Shown here: positions 12,101 to 27,100 of the stretch, piece after piece
How the letters are laid out: each line of letters begins with the position of its first letter
How positions within the stretch are numbered: position 1 is the first letter of the stretch
From: Platycnemis pennipes
Lineage: Eukaryota > Arthropoda > Insecta > Odonata > Platycnemididae
DNA: 64,000 bases
NCBI GenBank assembly: GCA_933228895.1
Contig: OW121852.1
Location: 103,809,544 to 103,873,543, forward strand
Direction: 5' to 3'
Translations under genes and position numbers: made by a program
The notes under the pieces: generated by a model
Database searches by the model: none
Told to the model about the DNA's origin: nothing
Seen by the model: the letters and a program-made list of their open reading frames with translations, nothing else

Positions 12101-15100
12101 TTTCCCAATCCCTCTCATAAGTTGGAAATATTTAATTTAGGTGCCAAAAAGGAAGTGATATGATGAGTTATCGGTTGTATGCATGCCCATTTGTAATCAT
12201 TTATCCCAGAACGCTACAGTAAGAGTTCACATTAATTGCCATGGGAAAAAATTCACCTGGACCGGGAATCGAACCACGGACCTTGGGCTTTCCGGGTCAC
12301 TGCGCAGACCACTACGCTCCCCAGGATCCCTAATTCGCTACATCTCCATTTTTAATTTCAGTTTTGGCAATTTTACCGAGGTTCAAAGTGAGCTACAGTA
12401 AGAGGGTTGAAAAAATTAGAAAACCTGCCCCTACTAATTCTCAGTTGTGCCCTACCATTCCACCGGATACACCACTGTTGTACTCTCCACAGCCTCTCAC
12501 GTTTATTTCAAACTCCCAAGAATGAAACAATTATTTTTTATTGTCTTTCGAAAAATGGCTATTAACAGATACCAAAAGAGCCAAGCTTTAATATTCATGA
12601 AATATGCCATGCTTTCATGATTTTATCGTCTTTTTCAGCGTAAAAATATCTGCTGATGACGTGGAGAGCCTCGAGTATGTGCAGTGAAATGATTGGCGAG
12701 TTCAGCAAATGATGCATGGGGTGAAGAATGGATTTTACAACTTACGCGAATAGAAGGTAAATCATTTTTGATTAAATGAACACACTCCGGAAGCAATTGA
12801 ATACCAGATTTACCTTGGAGTTCCCTAGTACATTGATAGACGCGACAATAGATTGATAGGTGCCTAATAAACCGGTAGGCGCGATGCTTCTGAGCCCTGC
12901 TGAATAAGTCTCTGTAAATCACCAATACCGCCAGTTCAAATATATATAGCCAAATAAGGAGGAGATAGAATAACTCTCGAATATTGCATTGAAGGCCCGT
13001 TTTTGGTATTATACCGGAAGCGCTGGTGTTCTACGTATTAGAAATTAAATGAAGTTTAAGGCTTGAAGTGACCCCTCCAAATACAGTGGATGAGAATGGT
13101 CTTTGGGCAAGGGTATTTGCCGACGCTGCCCAAAACATTGCTGCGACTTTTAATTGCCGAAGAGATTTAAATGTCGTCCCTCTCGGCAAATATCTCCATC
13201 CACTCCGCGCCAACAGTCAGCGTCATAATTTATGAGGGATACGTCCAAACCCGGTACTGGCGCTGCTATCTCCCTACGCAGCGAAAGAGCACATGAATCC
13301 AGCAATAACCAGATAGATGGCTGAGGAATTAGACAGGTTGAAATTCGTCTTACAAGGAACTACTTGGAGCAGATCAAGGAGTTTATCTCATTCTAACTCC
13401 ATAGGCAATGTTTCCGAGCTCTGCTGTAGAGAAGGTGTTCACTAATAGCACTAAAGCCACCACTTCAAACATACTGAGCCAAATTAAGAGGGAGATATAA
13501 TTAGCATCCGAGAATTGCATCGGGTCTTTTCCCTGAAGTGCTGTATTTTACCAAAATATCCGAAATCATCTGCCGATTTATTAAGTCTTTTTCATCTTTG
13601 TCGCATTCAGTTGTCTAATACCTTTTAGCCTTAAATTCTCTTCTATTACTGACCACATCTCACTGCTATAAAGTAGCATGCTTCAGATTTAAGTTCCATT
13701 GAAGTTTTTCCGTACTTCCTAGCTTGTATTTCCAAGGGCAGGTAGGTTCTTCTTTTGTCAGAATTCCTTCTTCGCTTGCTCTATTCAACTGACTTTTTTT
13801 CCTGTTGCACCTGTTGCTATTTTTTTCTGTAGCCATTTGGCTTCCTATGTGGCATATCCGCTCACCTTTATTAGTGTTTACTTCCAGAGTTTGGTTTCCA
13901 GAGTCCACATTGACCCTGCCTTGTTGATTTCTAATGAATAGTTTTTTAAGCACATGGCACACTTAAAAGAATTTGGAAAATATCCCTAAATTGTTTTCGT
14001 TTCCATGAATTTGATAAGCTTCTAGTGTTTTTAAGATCTCAATTACTTTATCAGCTATGAATATTATATTATTATTATTTTAGTAGCTCTGAATAGCATA
14101 GTTGCCAAGAATAAAAATTATAGTCGCTAGCAAATGTTAATGCGCCATGTCTCCACACGTAGACAACTCTCATGTGGTGACCAGCGAACTACAGAAAAAT
14201 CAATGTCATTTCCGGGATTCGAACCCATGCTCTTAGTATGGGAGGGACGTAGCTGCTTCACCAATCCAATCCCTTTCAATACGCTTGGTTTGTCCTCCCT
14301 CCAGCCTCACCTTCATGGAGTTCTTCTCGCACTTGACGTCCAACGAGATAATTTTGGGCATGTCCGTGGAGGGCGCTGGCCACGTGTCCGCCGGCGGCGG
14401 GCCGTACGCTCCCACCGCCGTGACGCCGTTGACGGCGAAGTCCGCGACGCCATCCTCGGCCACGTGGATCTTGTTGGAGGCCCCATCGGCCCCTTTGGGA
14501 GCGTACGAGGGGCCCAGCAGCGGAGGGTTGCCTATTCCGGCGGAGAGGGCCGAGGGACCGAAGAATCCGTCGCCATCCGCGGACTCGAGGGCCAGTTGGT
14601 CACCGTTGGAGTCCTCCCTGTTCTGCGCCTCCTTGGGCAGCTCCAAGGCGGACGCTGGGACGGCCTCCACGACTTCCACCTTGCCGGAGTCGCCGCCATT
14701 GCTGCCCCTTGTGTCCTCGGCCTGCAGAAGGAAAAGGAGGGCGATTAGTCTCGTCCAACTGTGGAAAACCATATCAAATTGGAAGGCTAAAAATTCATTA
14801 CCATGATATCACATCAGGTCATATTTTACATCAATGGTCAAATACATACAGAAGCTTCACTTAGTACATGCTTAAAGGTTGTCGTAGAAGTTCGTATAAA
14901 AATATCAGCGAACATTACAACAAAAATATCGAAAAAGAGACTTAATTACTTATATCATGATTATGTGCATCGAAGTGCATTCATTGCCCAATTCATTCTT
15001 GCTTCATTGCCCAATTCTCATGTGTGCTAATGCAAATAGTACTTGAGTCTACAAATGGTAGCTGGTTATCCACCCTTGGTTTCTTCAATTTCCTTATCGT

Positions 15101-18100
15101 CTACAATAAATTAATCAGTTATCCTTTTAAGGTGGCCTATAGGTGAAATAAATGGCACCATTTAGTAGAGGCGGTAAGTGAGGTTAGTTAAATTCTAAGA
15201 GAATGGAGTAATAATAAAGAAACCATGGCGTTGTCTTGCCATGGTAATAGGTTCTTAATTCCTCATGCGTTTTATATTGGGTAATTGGTTGGTGTAATGC
15301 CAAGAACAATAGCCACACACCCCGAGGGTTTGGGTTTAAATCTTGGTAGGGATATATATTTTTTTCAGTGGTTAACCGGCCCCTACTTGAATGCTTAGAA
15401 GAGAACATTCGAGTATAGTACTCCGTGGGTCGGGTGAGACGTTCAACCGTGGTTCCCTTGGCGCCTTTCTTTAAGCTAAGGTTAATGCCGACGCCGGGTT
15501 TCTCTCCACCCTCCACCCTCACCATTCCATTCCTGTTAGTGATCCTTTTCTTCCAGTCTGATGCGCTCATAAATGCGAGTACGGATTTGAAAAATTATAG
15601 GTAGATGGATATTTTATTTTTTTGATGCGCTATATTTTCCAGGGGGAACTAGTCCTATTTCTAGAGTTAAACACCGAGAATTAATATACTGAAGACATTA
15701 CTTTATTTGGTCTTCAAGCTACCATGTGTTATATAATCTTCTCTATGATTGCTTCTGGGCCCTTAGAACTTGCCAGCTTACCTTATTCGCAAGGAATGGA
15801 TTTATCTAGTCTAGACGTTGTCAACGTCCCTAACCTTAAAGAAAACCACTCCTGAGGTCCACTATTCGCGGTCACAGCTCTAACGACTCACTGCCGGAGT
15901 TTGAACCCAGCGGTTTGAAATACGAGACAAAATTAAATGAACCGTAATTGCCTTTTTTGCTCGCCTATTCCAGGAGAAAAAAAGACGATAACCCGAGTGC
16001 GCGCGTCGCGAAGATCCGTAAGAAGACGTTCAACGTAACTTACGACGTGGAAGGCCACCTCATATATAGCCATTGAGCGGAAGGCACACTTTCAAATGCC
16101 TCTGTAACACCTTTAAACATCCCCTTCTTAACTAAAGCTCTGTGATTTGCTGGACATCACAGCCTTTTGAAAAATATTAGGCAGTTATTTTCCGGAAGTC
16201 AGGCAAACAACGGAGCTACCCTCCTACCCTAACGAATGAATTTCACGCGCGGCTCGGCTTAGCATTTGGTATGGTTTACCCTCATCAATCATGCCGACCT
16301 CCTGTTTAAAAGGTGTCTCTTTCATCTCCTGATGAAGTGAACAGTCAAAGAAAGGCGTTTTCTGATGGCATTGGAACTTATTAACTATTAGGATTAGTTG
16401 AAAAAAGTCATTGAATCATTCGACCCTCCTCTGGTCGTTACATTATCCTTAAGAATATCCCAAGCCCCCAAAATTTCAATCAACATAAAAAAAACAATAC
16501 TTAATTATAGCACCAATTTAAATATTTTTTGTTCCCTATTTAAGATGCGGACAAACCTTGGCTGCATTTAAGATGTCTCGACAGTTATTGTATACCTTCA
16601 AAACGCATTGAATTCTTTACAACTTTGGAATAATTAGATGTGGACAAATGTAAGTGGATTTAGATTCCAGCTTTTAGTTTAGTTAAGTTTCAAATTATGG
16701 TTACAGCATTTCTCCCGATCTTTACACTAGAGGCATGGGGAATTCTTTAAGCCGCTTGCTCCTTCGCATTGTACGCATAATAATGGACCATCAGTTCCTT
16801 GTGTTGAGGGGAGATTGAACCCGACACCAGATTTCTTCACTTTCTCAAAAGAAAACGAACTGTACCCAATAACCCATCTAGCTTCTATTGTTTGGACGCC
16901 TCCTTCGGAATAAATCATTTTGTAATCGATACCTGTGTATAATTTTCCGTTTCCGTCAATGTGGTGAATATTTATGCTATGATTAATAGACTAGCATCGG
17001 TAGTTGCAAGTCTGATCCGCACTTAGAGGAGCAGATTGAAAAGTTGTAAGTATAGGGTTAATAGGGAATGGAGGAAGTGCACGAAAAAACCGAAGCCGGC
17101 ATTAGTCTATCCTTCACCAAAGGCTCCAAGGGGACCATAGCTTTACGTCCCATCCGATGGACGGAATACTGAACTTAGGTTACCATACTTGGCATCTAGG
17201 AAGGTGGACCATACCGATAAGGTGTTGGTATAGAATGAAAAACACATTTCCATTCAAAGTCTTCATTTTGTTCCATTTCAATGCCGTTTCTTGGGTCCCT
17301 CGAAACAGATGCTTATGGGAAACAGGTCCAAAAACATAAATGCGTAGCAAGTCGGCCTTCTCTGTTCCCCTCCGCTTGCAAACCACGTCGTGGTGGTGCC
17401 GAATCATGTTCTGAGAAACCGCCGCCGAGTTCAAATGGAGCATTTGACATGCCCTAATCGACGGAGAAAATGAAACAAATGAAAAGAGAAGAGCGAATGC
17501 TTCGTAGTGAAAATTCCGCGAAGTAAACGAGCTGAAAATTTTGACGGGGCGAAATTGGGAGCGGAATGCGCGTGTGCACCGAGCGAGCGGGACATGGCGC
17601 ACTCATGAATGGAGCCGAAAGGGATGTCGGGAAACGGAGTCGGCGGTCAATAAGAGATTGAAGAGGAGGGAGGAGGAGGATGGGAAAGGAACGGAAGGGC
17701 TGAGGGAGGAATGAGGAGGAGGAGAAGCTGCGGGAACGGAGTTTAAGAATCAAAATCCGGTTATATTCTCCGAATGAGATACAGTTAAGATCTCCCCGAG
17801 GGGGGTATACCTCACGCGGAACACACGCACATGCGTTCGCCCCGTGCCCATATAACTTCCTGTACCATTTCCAGCAGACTGAAAGAGATAACGGAACGCG
17901 TTGGTGCGGCGCTAAAGGGAAAACGAGAAAGGCATGAGAATATCGGGGAGGAGCGAGCGGCGGACGAGACAAGGGGAGGAAGAAGGATCGGCGAGGAGGG
18001 ATATGACGGGTTTTTCGGGCTTAATTATCGAGTGGGAGAGAGAGGGGAGGGATGGAAAGGGAGTGGGTATCCATGAAGTCCTCCACGCTCGGGTACGGAA

Positions 18101-21100
18101 CAATTTATGTGAGACCGAATTGCAACGCGCGTCCCATTCGTCTATTTATCCACCGGCCGTAAACCGTGAAAGAGCCGCTTGATCCGAGAATGGAGGATTT
18201 TATGAAAAAAAAGAGCATTGGGATTTTTCCTGTTTTGACCTCTATTGGCGACGCTGGAAGTCGCGCATTTATATTGCTCTTCCAAGTCAATGATCCGCGG
18301 TTTACTTCTCAAAGTAATACCGCAACATTTTACATGAAACTGATGTTACTACTGTCGGCGCAGAAATTATGTGCACTCGAGTTTGAATACAGATAACGAA
18401 TTAACAGCTAGAACTACAGGAAAACTAATCACACCGTAGCCTTTCTTATTTTATGTTGCGTTATTGAAGGGTAAATTTAAATTTTTGAAACGTATTTTAA
18501 TATTTTTTTACAACGGTTGTTACGTAAAAAGTGCCGGTTTTTGACGGTTTTCGAGAAAAGTACCGACTTTGATGACCCGTAAATCAATAACAAGGCGTTC
18601 AATTACAACCAAAGTTCAAACAATCTTAGATATACATGTTTTACATGCACACTATAAGTTTCCAGTTTATAACTTAAAAAGAAAAAGAGTTGTTATCAAT
18701 TTTATAAAAAATTAGCATTTCAAAACTGGGGTGTCGTAGAACTGCGTTCTTGGTGGCGTTATAATCCAAATGTCCTGTACGTATATAATAACTAATTGTT
18801 GAATATTTAAACTCATGTGTTTAATTTATATCGATTGGTATTTATTTTGGAGAAAGCGAGCTCCCTCGGTAAGCGTCCTGCATTGTTTAACTCTTTGTAG
18901 TGCCGCGTATGTAATATTATTTTGGCTTCTCCCAGCATGTTGAGTCGGAAGTTAACTTTGCAGAGCTTTTACTGCATGATGATAATTAATCTCTAATTAG
19001 CAGTTGTTTTATATTAGTTCATGCACGTTGTGCATGTTTGTTTATTATCACCCGCTCCCAGATACCATTGCAGTGGCTTGCTGGATTCTTTGTCGATGTC
19101 GATGAAGTTTTTCAACTTCGTTGGTTAACTATAAAGATCTTCCTGAGAGCACTATCCTCTTAATGTGTACAGCATGTGACAACATTTAAGTTATAAAAAT
19201 ATTTACATGATCTTCATCCTGAATAGAACTAATAAATGAGAGACACAGTTAAAAAATAATACGAAACGAGACCGTGTAGATCAACTTCATTCTAAATGTA
19301 ATCACTGAACATATAACTTCAAAGTAGACTCAACGTAAGCTGAATTTCTTCTATTGCTCACGTGATTTTTCTGTCGTATGAAATTCCCTTATCAAATCAT
19401 TCGTATTTTTTTCTTACTCCAATAATAGAAACCGTCTCTCAGTGGATGCTTAGCTTTGAACTTGGCAATAGTGGTATTTTCCATCCAACTATGGTTATAA
19501 ATTCAAAGGAATCATGACTTGGTTCCCATATTTTGAATTATAATTGTTGGTAATAATCATTTCTCACGATGAAATGAATTGTTTGCGGCGTTATTTGGTG
19601 AAATTGCTTCGTATTGAAATGAAAACTGTAAAATTTCACGTAATTTAACTTCAATACGACTAGTTTCGTCGCTTTGCGACATCATCTGGTCAACCTGATG
19701 ATGTCGCATAGCGTCAAAACTGGTTTAAAACTGGATTAAAGTTATGTAGGATATTGTAATCCTGCCGCGTGAACAGCGGTGAAATTCACATTAATTGCCA
19801 TGCGAAAAAATTCACCTGGACCGGGTAAAATTGCCGTGCAAATTCGGGATCCTGGGTAGTGTAGTGGTCTGCACAGTGGCACGGAAAGCCAAAGGTCCGT
19901 GGTTCGATTCCCGGTCCAGATCCAGTTAAGTAACTTTAATCCACAATTAATGTGGATTAAAGTTACTTAATGTAAAATATTACAAAGTTTTCTTTTCTAT
20001 ATTCCACGTGCTTTAAATATACCACTACAACAGCATCATCGATTGGTAGCAATGGAAACATCTGTTAAAATTGCCGAGTTATTGCTTGGATCAACTTCTC
20101 GAGTGAAAATTTTACAGCAAGTGATTGTATCCTCTATCAAAAAGCATTTTCTACTCGTCATCATCCAGTCTAAAGTCTCGACTTACTTAGCGTTAACCTA
20201 ATTTTCCGCTCAAAGTTGCGATGCTTAAGAGTCGCAGCTCGCTTGCTCCGGCGTCCAGTCGTTTGTCAGTTGACGCCGCAGTGAGTTACGCTCTTGCGTC
20301 CAACTCGAACCGGGCTTCAGGGGTGAGCGAAGCGGTTAAGCTGCCTCCCTCCATCCTGGAGTCCCGGGTGCGTAAGTGGGCCAATGAAATTCTCACGACT
20401 CCGACGAGCCAAACCTCTTGATACCGGCGGCCTGTGTTCCAGCGTGTGTTTACGGGTCTCATTTGCTTCCAGCCTGCCTGCCTGCAACAACCGACTCGAA
20501 GATGGACGAGGTACTGGAGGGGGGGAGGGAGTTCTGAAGTCCTTTTGCTGTGTTACCATAATGACTGGGGATAGGAAAGCGGTCAAATATCCCTTTGCTG
20601 CTTTACAGAGTGGACCCGGAGGGTAACTAAAAATATTTTAACAATTTAAGGAGGAGAACTAAAAATTGTAATAATTTGAGCATCATATCTAGATCAATGA
20701 TTGCTGCCGACTACGAGATATTTCAGCGTGGATAAATACATGATGCTTTTATAGGGAAGGTGATAGATCAATTATTCGTCGTGAACTTGGCAAATGTAGC
20801 ACGTCTCTCAGATTATTGTCCTTATTCAGTGGATCTCCTATTGGCCCGGTCGAGTGATGATGTTTTGTTGACGTTCATCATTTAACTCACATTCGATGGG
20901 CAAAATCTCTCTCTTTCACCGTGTTTGAGATGTTTCCATTGTTTCCACCAATTTCATAATTTTCGTGCTAATCGAAAGCAAACTCATGTATGCGAGAGTG
21001 TAGTGGTTCATAGGCCTTTTAATCCTCTGCTTAATTTTCCAAAAATAAACATTATCCTTAGTGAAATCGAAATGAAGCATCACATAAGAAACATGACTGC

Positions 21101-24100
21101 GAACAGAGGTTTTTGCAAAATTGACCCTAACCCTCCAGTTTTGCGGCAGACGACTTTTATTTCGCATTCAACAATTAAATTTATTTTTTACATTACCTTG
21201 TTATAATTACTCGTTTGAACATGAGTAAGGGATTGGAAAGTAATTTCCAAGACAAACAGTGCAAGAGAAAGAGTGCGTAAGAAATTATATCGGAAAAATT
21301 AACTTTGAAAAATTAAATTTATCAACATGGCGCATGATTTATTCAAATATTATGGAATTAATACAATTTTATACTTAAAATGTTTAAATAGAGGAAAATA
21401 CTATTGCTGAAATAATAAAAAAGCGTAGGCCGTTCATATTCTGTAGAAAAGAAGGGGATTGGCATATTAGGAAATTACTAAAGCTTTTTAAATGAATTCA
21501 TGGAATCTTTAAGTTTGTTTTGACTACGTAATTGTCATCGTATTATTTGAGTATATTTTTCATCCTGATTTCTTTTTTATCAGTAAACTAAAGGTGCATG
21601 CTAAGGTTTCTCCTGCAAATTAGATTACGGAATTCACTCACATCAGGCCAATAATTGCGAGTCGTTATAAGTGTATTATGCATAGATGTGTGGCATTGAA
21701 TCACATTTTACGCAAAAATTGGGCCAACAATACTAGCGCTCGAGAATCATCCGATAAAATGTATTCGATTCTGCAAATAAAATTCCGTCCACCTGCATGT
21801 AGAGGAATGCGGTAGGCTAGTGGGTTTGGACGGAAAGGTCTCCGTCACCAATCTTGATGAAATCTCCAATTATCTACATCCTCAATAAATGTTCCCACGT
21901 ATAACGTTCTGCATTCCAGAACTTCCTTGGATACCTCCTGTGGGACAATTTAATGCATGGGCCCTCCCAGGTTGATTATTTTTCATTTGCCCTTGATCTT
22001 TGTTAGAGATCTCTACCCACATATTCTCTACCTCCATGTATTTGAATAAATGTTTTTAATAGTTTAAATAATGTTTTAATAGTTATCATAATTTTAGTTC
22101 AAAATTTCTCATGGTGAAGTCGACGCAGTTATTAGACTGCCATGCGGATGGATTTGCGGTGCCTTTCTTCCAATATACAAATATAAATCAGAAAAGGCAT
22201 TATAATGGACGATTAAGTGGTAGAAAACCTAGTATTTACCGCACCTGAGATGCTTATTAATCCTACTAACTCATGGGAACTTCTCTCCTGCATCCTTTTG
22301 TAAAAAATATTTTAGTTAATGCAAACAAGTTTGTCTTAGAAGAGTCGGGGAGTAGAGAATGTGATGAAATGTTTAAATAGAGGGTGAGAAAAATTAATCG
22401 GCTTCATTTCAAGACATTATGATCTGATGAAAATAGTTGAGCAAAGAAAAGTGAAGGATGGAAAACTACAGGCCTTTTATGAAATGTACGGAGCAAGTAG
22501 TGAAGGATGCTTAAGAAGAATAATATAATAATGCATGTTGAGGCTCACCGATGGGAAAATCAAATCAAACCAATCTAGGGATTGATGATTAGATACGGTA
22601 ATAATGATGCAAAATAATTCTTAAGTCACTGATATAATTTTTTTCATTCGCAGTAGGTAATCATTCAATTGCATGTGCCTGGTATATAACTAATACTTTT
22701 CTCTTGCTGTAGTTGTAGTTATTTGGGGAAGGTGACCGACAGCTGAGGCCATTTGCCAGAGATAATAGGTGGATAACTGAGTAAAAAGAGGATTTTTGGA
22801 GGAAAGGAGGAAGGATGGAGAGGAACCCGGCGTCGTCCGTATTAGCTTGCTCTTTAATAAAGACTCCAAGGGGACTACGGCTTTTAACGTACCATCCGAC
22901 AGACGGAGTACTGAATTCGAGTGCTCTCCACGAGACACTCAAGTAGGGACCGGAATACCAATACCCAGAGTACCGGGATTCGAAGCGGGTCTTCAAGTTA
23001 GGAGGCCAGCACTCAATCCACCACATCAACCCGGTCCCTTTTCACTTTCATGCGTAGTAGCATATGTATCAGTGCACGGAATTTTTGATGATGGATCGTC
23101 CCCTGCCTCATTCTCTTGATATGGCTTGTAGGGTATTCTGTAAATGTAAATAATTGATCGATTGATCCCCAACAGTAATCATCTCTCAATGGTAATAATC
23201 ACACTACTTCACTGTGCTTCCTTGGCATGCGTTTCGTTCCCTTATCGCTTAGTCTTAGTCTCAGACCAGTCCCTTTTGCAGCGGATGGCCGATTATTTTA
23301 CTGGAGGAGGCTGGAAAGAGAACAGGGTGGGAGCATCAGCCAGACGTCGGGCCGCTGACTCATTGTCACCCTTCCAACCCCTTTGCAAGAGATGTCTGGA
23401 GTCCCTCCGTGGGTAGGCTAACTGTAAATCTCGTGGCGCGTCGGCCCCTTAGTCCACCACAAGACCTCCTCCCCCGAACCCAGCGTCGCGAATCACTCTA
23501 TCCGAGGGCTCTCCTGACCAATAATGCATCTCCACTACACGCTCAGGTGGACATTGAGGCCCCGTCTCTTTCGCAAACATTGAAAAAAGTCACCGTGCGC
23601 TCGAATGGAATTTTTTTCCGAAGGAGGTGAAGAGCTGATTCAAAAATGTTCCTCAGGTAGGCAATACTCTTGGATTAAACTTCTAACACTCGATATTACG
23701 GATCTTATTCTGAAGTTTCAGGCGATATGGAGTGGAAGCGAAACATGATAACACAGAAAGAAAAACGCGATTCATTTTTGCGCTATTTTTGTGCACGAGC
23801 ACGATCTACTTTTGTGGATTTGGCTCGTGTTTTTATTTCTGTGTTATTATGGATCTTCATCACGCGACCGTTTACGTTATCGCTATTTTTATACAGAGTG
23901 GTGTTCAACCTGAAGGTTGGTTAGGCTGGTGAAGGTGGTGGTTGCCAAATAGATTATTCAGATATGGAACTCAAATGGCGCGTGACGTTCGCACATCAAG
24001 GAAAGAAGATCAAATCCATTCTTTGTTCTGCCTGCGGTTCCCAAGAAAGATCTGGGGGGCGATTCTGTGAACGCAAAAGAAATTCGGCTCATATGAAGAG

Positions 24101-27100
24101 CTGTGGCTCACCTGGGAGAAATATATTCGACCCATCGTTCACCGTCGGTGTCATTGAAAGGATTAATCATTAGCTACAGTTACATGCGTCTCACATCGTA
24201 TTCCGCCCGAAAAAGATCAACACGTCGTCTGCTACTAACGCAACTATGACAGCCGTCCACCGCAGTCGCAGCACCTGCTCGCCAGCAAATATGTGGCGAC
24301 CGATTATAAACGAAATGATCCGTAAAATGATCCGACTCTATCGCCGTGAACCGGGACGACCGTCGCGCCATCAAGGAGGCACGGATTGAACTACGAACTA
24401 TGAAGTTTATTCCATTTATGGGTGTGATTGTGACGTTGAAATCTCGAATTCGACTCTACAGAATCGCCCACCTGGTACCAAGAAATCAACGCAGCTCGGG
24501 TATGGCTGGACATGTCGAAAGACTTCTCCCGAGGAAAGCAATTTGCACAACAGGAGTGGGAATAAGGTCCCCTGTGCTGATATTAAGCTTGTGTCAGAAG
24601 TTGTATTTCCTGCATTAGAAAGGAAAGAGCTATGAAGAGATACCTCGTTTATGAGAAATGGGGTTTGCTAGTTTTTTCAGCGTATTGGAGTTGAGGAGGA
24701 CCAAACTAAAAATTAAGGAACGATATCGTACATGAAATGTCTTTTTCGTCCTCATATTCAGAAATAAATCAGAACACTGCGAAAAATATGGAAAAAATCA
24801 TACCCACAATGTGGAATGATATCATAATTTAGTTTTCAGAAGAATCTTCCAAAGTTGTGGCACACCCCACTATACTGTAACACTATCCTACCTGGACAAG
24901 ACTTTTCTACCCACGATCCTTCCATGGGGACAAACTTTAAAAGGGTCGTGAACTTTTCTTTAAACGGGTGCTGAACGCTATTTTTCATAATTGTTAATGG
25001 TTTTAGTTTTTCTAAACATATTCAATGACCCTATTCCTACGATCCTCTCCTCTCTTGGCCACATATTTGTTTACTACCTATTAATGAGATATTTTTTTAA
25101 GAACGTGATCTTTGAATTATATGCGTTCTTTTAGAACCATCGATATACCGTTCATCTTCCCCTTTCTTCCATCTGAGTAACATTGCCATTCCTATACAAA
25201 TCTCACTCACCTAAAGAAACTTTTCATTTGTTTCACAAAAGACTCCTGCTTTAGATGTTGAATATAGTGAGTTAAGAAATGCTTGCTAAGGTAGAGAAGG
25301 AATGGAAGTTGCTGTGCGAAACGTAAAAGACACGGAGACGGGGGATGTCTCTTTTATAAAAAATTTAGATCTGAAGGATGTGGTTGGAGGAATAATGCTC
25401 ATTAGCGTCAGAGTCACTAATGCGTCACTAATGATATCTAGTGGCAATGGGATTAAGTGAGATGAGGAGAAGCTAAGAAGGAATATGTTTCCGGGACATA
25501 TATTTGAGAGCGAAAAGCTTTACAAAAGTTTTATTTCATACTGACTCAAAACTATTTTTGTACACGAAAATTGTTCAAATTGACGAATATTTAATGTTGA
25601 AAGGTTTAGAAGAAGCTTTATTTTATTCCACGTAAAAATTCTTTCAATTCATTATATCAATCTCAAATAATGAATTATGACTGCAGTGAGATTATAATTT
25701 CAGAAAGTTCGGGAATACACTAAAGCAGTAAGTGTTTCAATTTACATTTAAAGATATAAAAACACTTTGGTCTTCTTAAATGTTCTTAGGTGGACTCTTC
25801 ACTCCAACTTAGCTGATGAAAAGGATGGGACAGAAGTATAGACACGGTTGCAATGAAGATTTTTCTGCTAAATGTTAGTTTCAATGCATCTTTATTTTCG
25901 GGTGGGCAGGCTCTTTGTCTGATGCAAGCAATTATAATTCACTGTAATCAGCGTCACTAACAAATTGATACCAAATATTTTTACTATCGCACATAGAGTA
26001 TTGACGAGGAGGTAACTGCCCTCTGTGTTGATTAGTGTCAATATGGTAATGTGGTAGTAAATAAAAGGTAGATAGTTTTAGAATCAAATATGAATGAAGG
26101 GATACCCCGTATTATAATTGACTTTCTCTCAACAAAAAGTGTCAAGGGGTTCTTATTTAACGTACGGTTTATCGTACTAACTTTGAATTGTCGTAATATT
26201 CGTAATCAAGTAAGGACTGAGATTCCTATGAAAATAGTCATGCCACTAATGTGACTCGATCTCAGATCGTCGTAATTAAAACCCATACTCTCCAATACAC
26301 AGTCAAGAGAGATATTTTTAGTAGACGCATGGGGATAGATCGTAACCTTATGAGAGAGATAGAGAAATAGAATGAATAGATTCATGGCATTCTGATTTGC
26401 AGATTTATTTCGCAGATTGTTTTCAAACTATAATTAAACTGGTGTACAATTGCAAAAACTGATCCCCCAAACGGCTTGGGGAATACAAATGCACCCCATG
26501 GAGACAATTTACTGCATCTGGGTTATCTGCAGTTTCACTGGAAGATCTGGTCAAAAACTTACTAGTCCTGTGGGGAAGCTAGGTGGTAAAGACTTTGTCT
26601 GCCAAGCAATCTTTCACGGTGTCAAAGAGATTCGGACATAATTCGTGAAAGACGGATAACGACTTCATTACGAACAAGCTTCAAACGTCAATGAAAATCG
26701 CAAATATACAAAAAAAAACTTGGAGCCGTGTAAAGGGAATGACCAAAAGTCTATATCAATTATGTACTCATTGTCCGAAACCGCGATCTCACCTTCAACT
26801 AATCTGGCCGTCATTTCTTTTTATCTCCTCGATCGTATCCTCTTTCATTTTCGGGATAAATAACTCGAGCTGTCGTGGTTTTCCCTTAATTACCCGAGCC
26901 GTTAAAGATTCGCGATCGATCCAAGGCTATAAAATCGGCTATCGCGCACATCTAGGGATGTCCGCATCAATGAGGGAAAAATGAATAACCATGTGCGCGC
27001 CAAAAAAAATGAATGCTTTGGAGCGGAAGGTGAGGAGGAAGAGAGTAGGCCCGTTATCCCCCTCCTGTTCTCATTTTCTTACGTCCCCTTTCATCCGCGG

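Larger units (their letters stand above)
11885..14310 (-). other. Intron between coding exons 2 and 3 (2,426 bp)
   Basis: GT-AG intron containing a tRNA-derived SINE (12218-12345) and a possible decayed retrotransposon fragment (13560-13960). The remainder, about 12350-13550, is unremarkable. Confidence 0.82.

Noticed and set aside
14134..14806. Plus-strand frames of 204 and 173 codons
   Set aside because: They are antisense to coding exon 2, which has the ZP start motif and good splice sites on the minus strand.
17454..17972. Minus-strand frame of 172 codons
   Set aside because: It is Ser/Pro/Arg-rich with no domain, in a purine-rich tract where stop codons are rare by composition.
19849..19922. 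Possible tRNA gene
   Set aside because: The B box is good, but the same head occurs at 12218-12345 with a shared tail, so it is a SINE.
22661..23119. Frames of 107-122 codons on both strands
   Set aside because: They lie inside a SINE family A copy.
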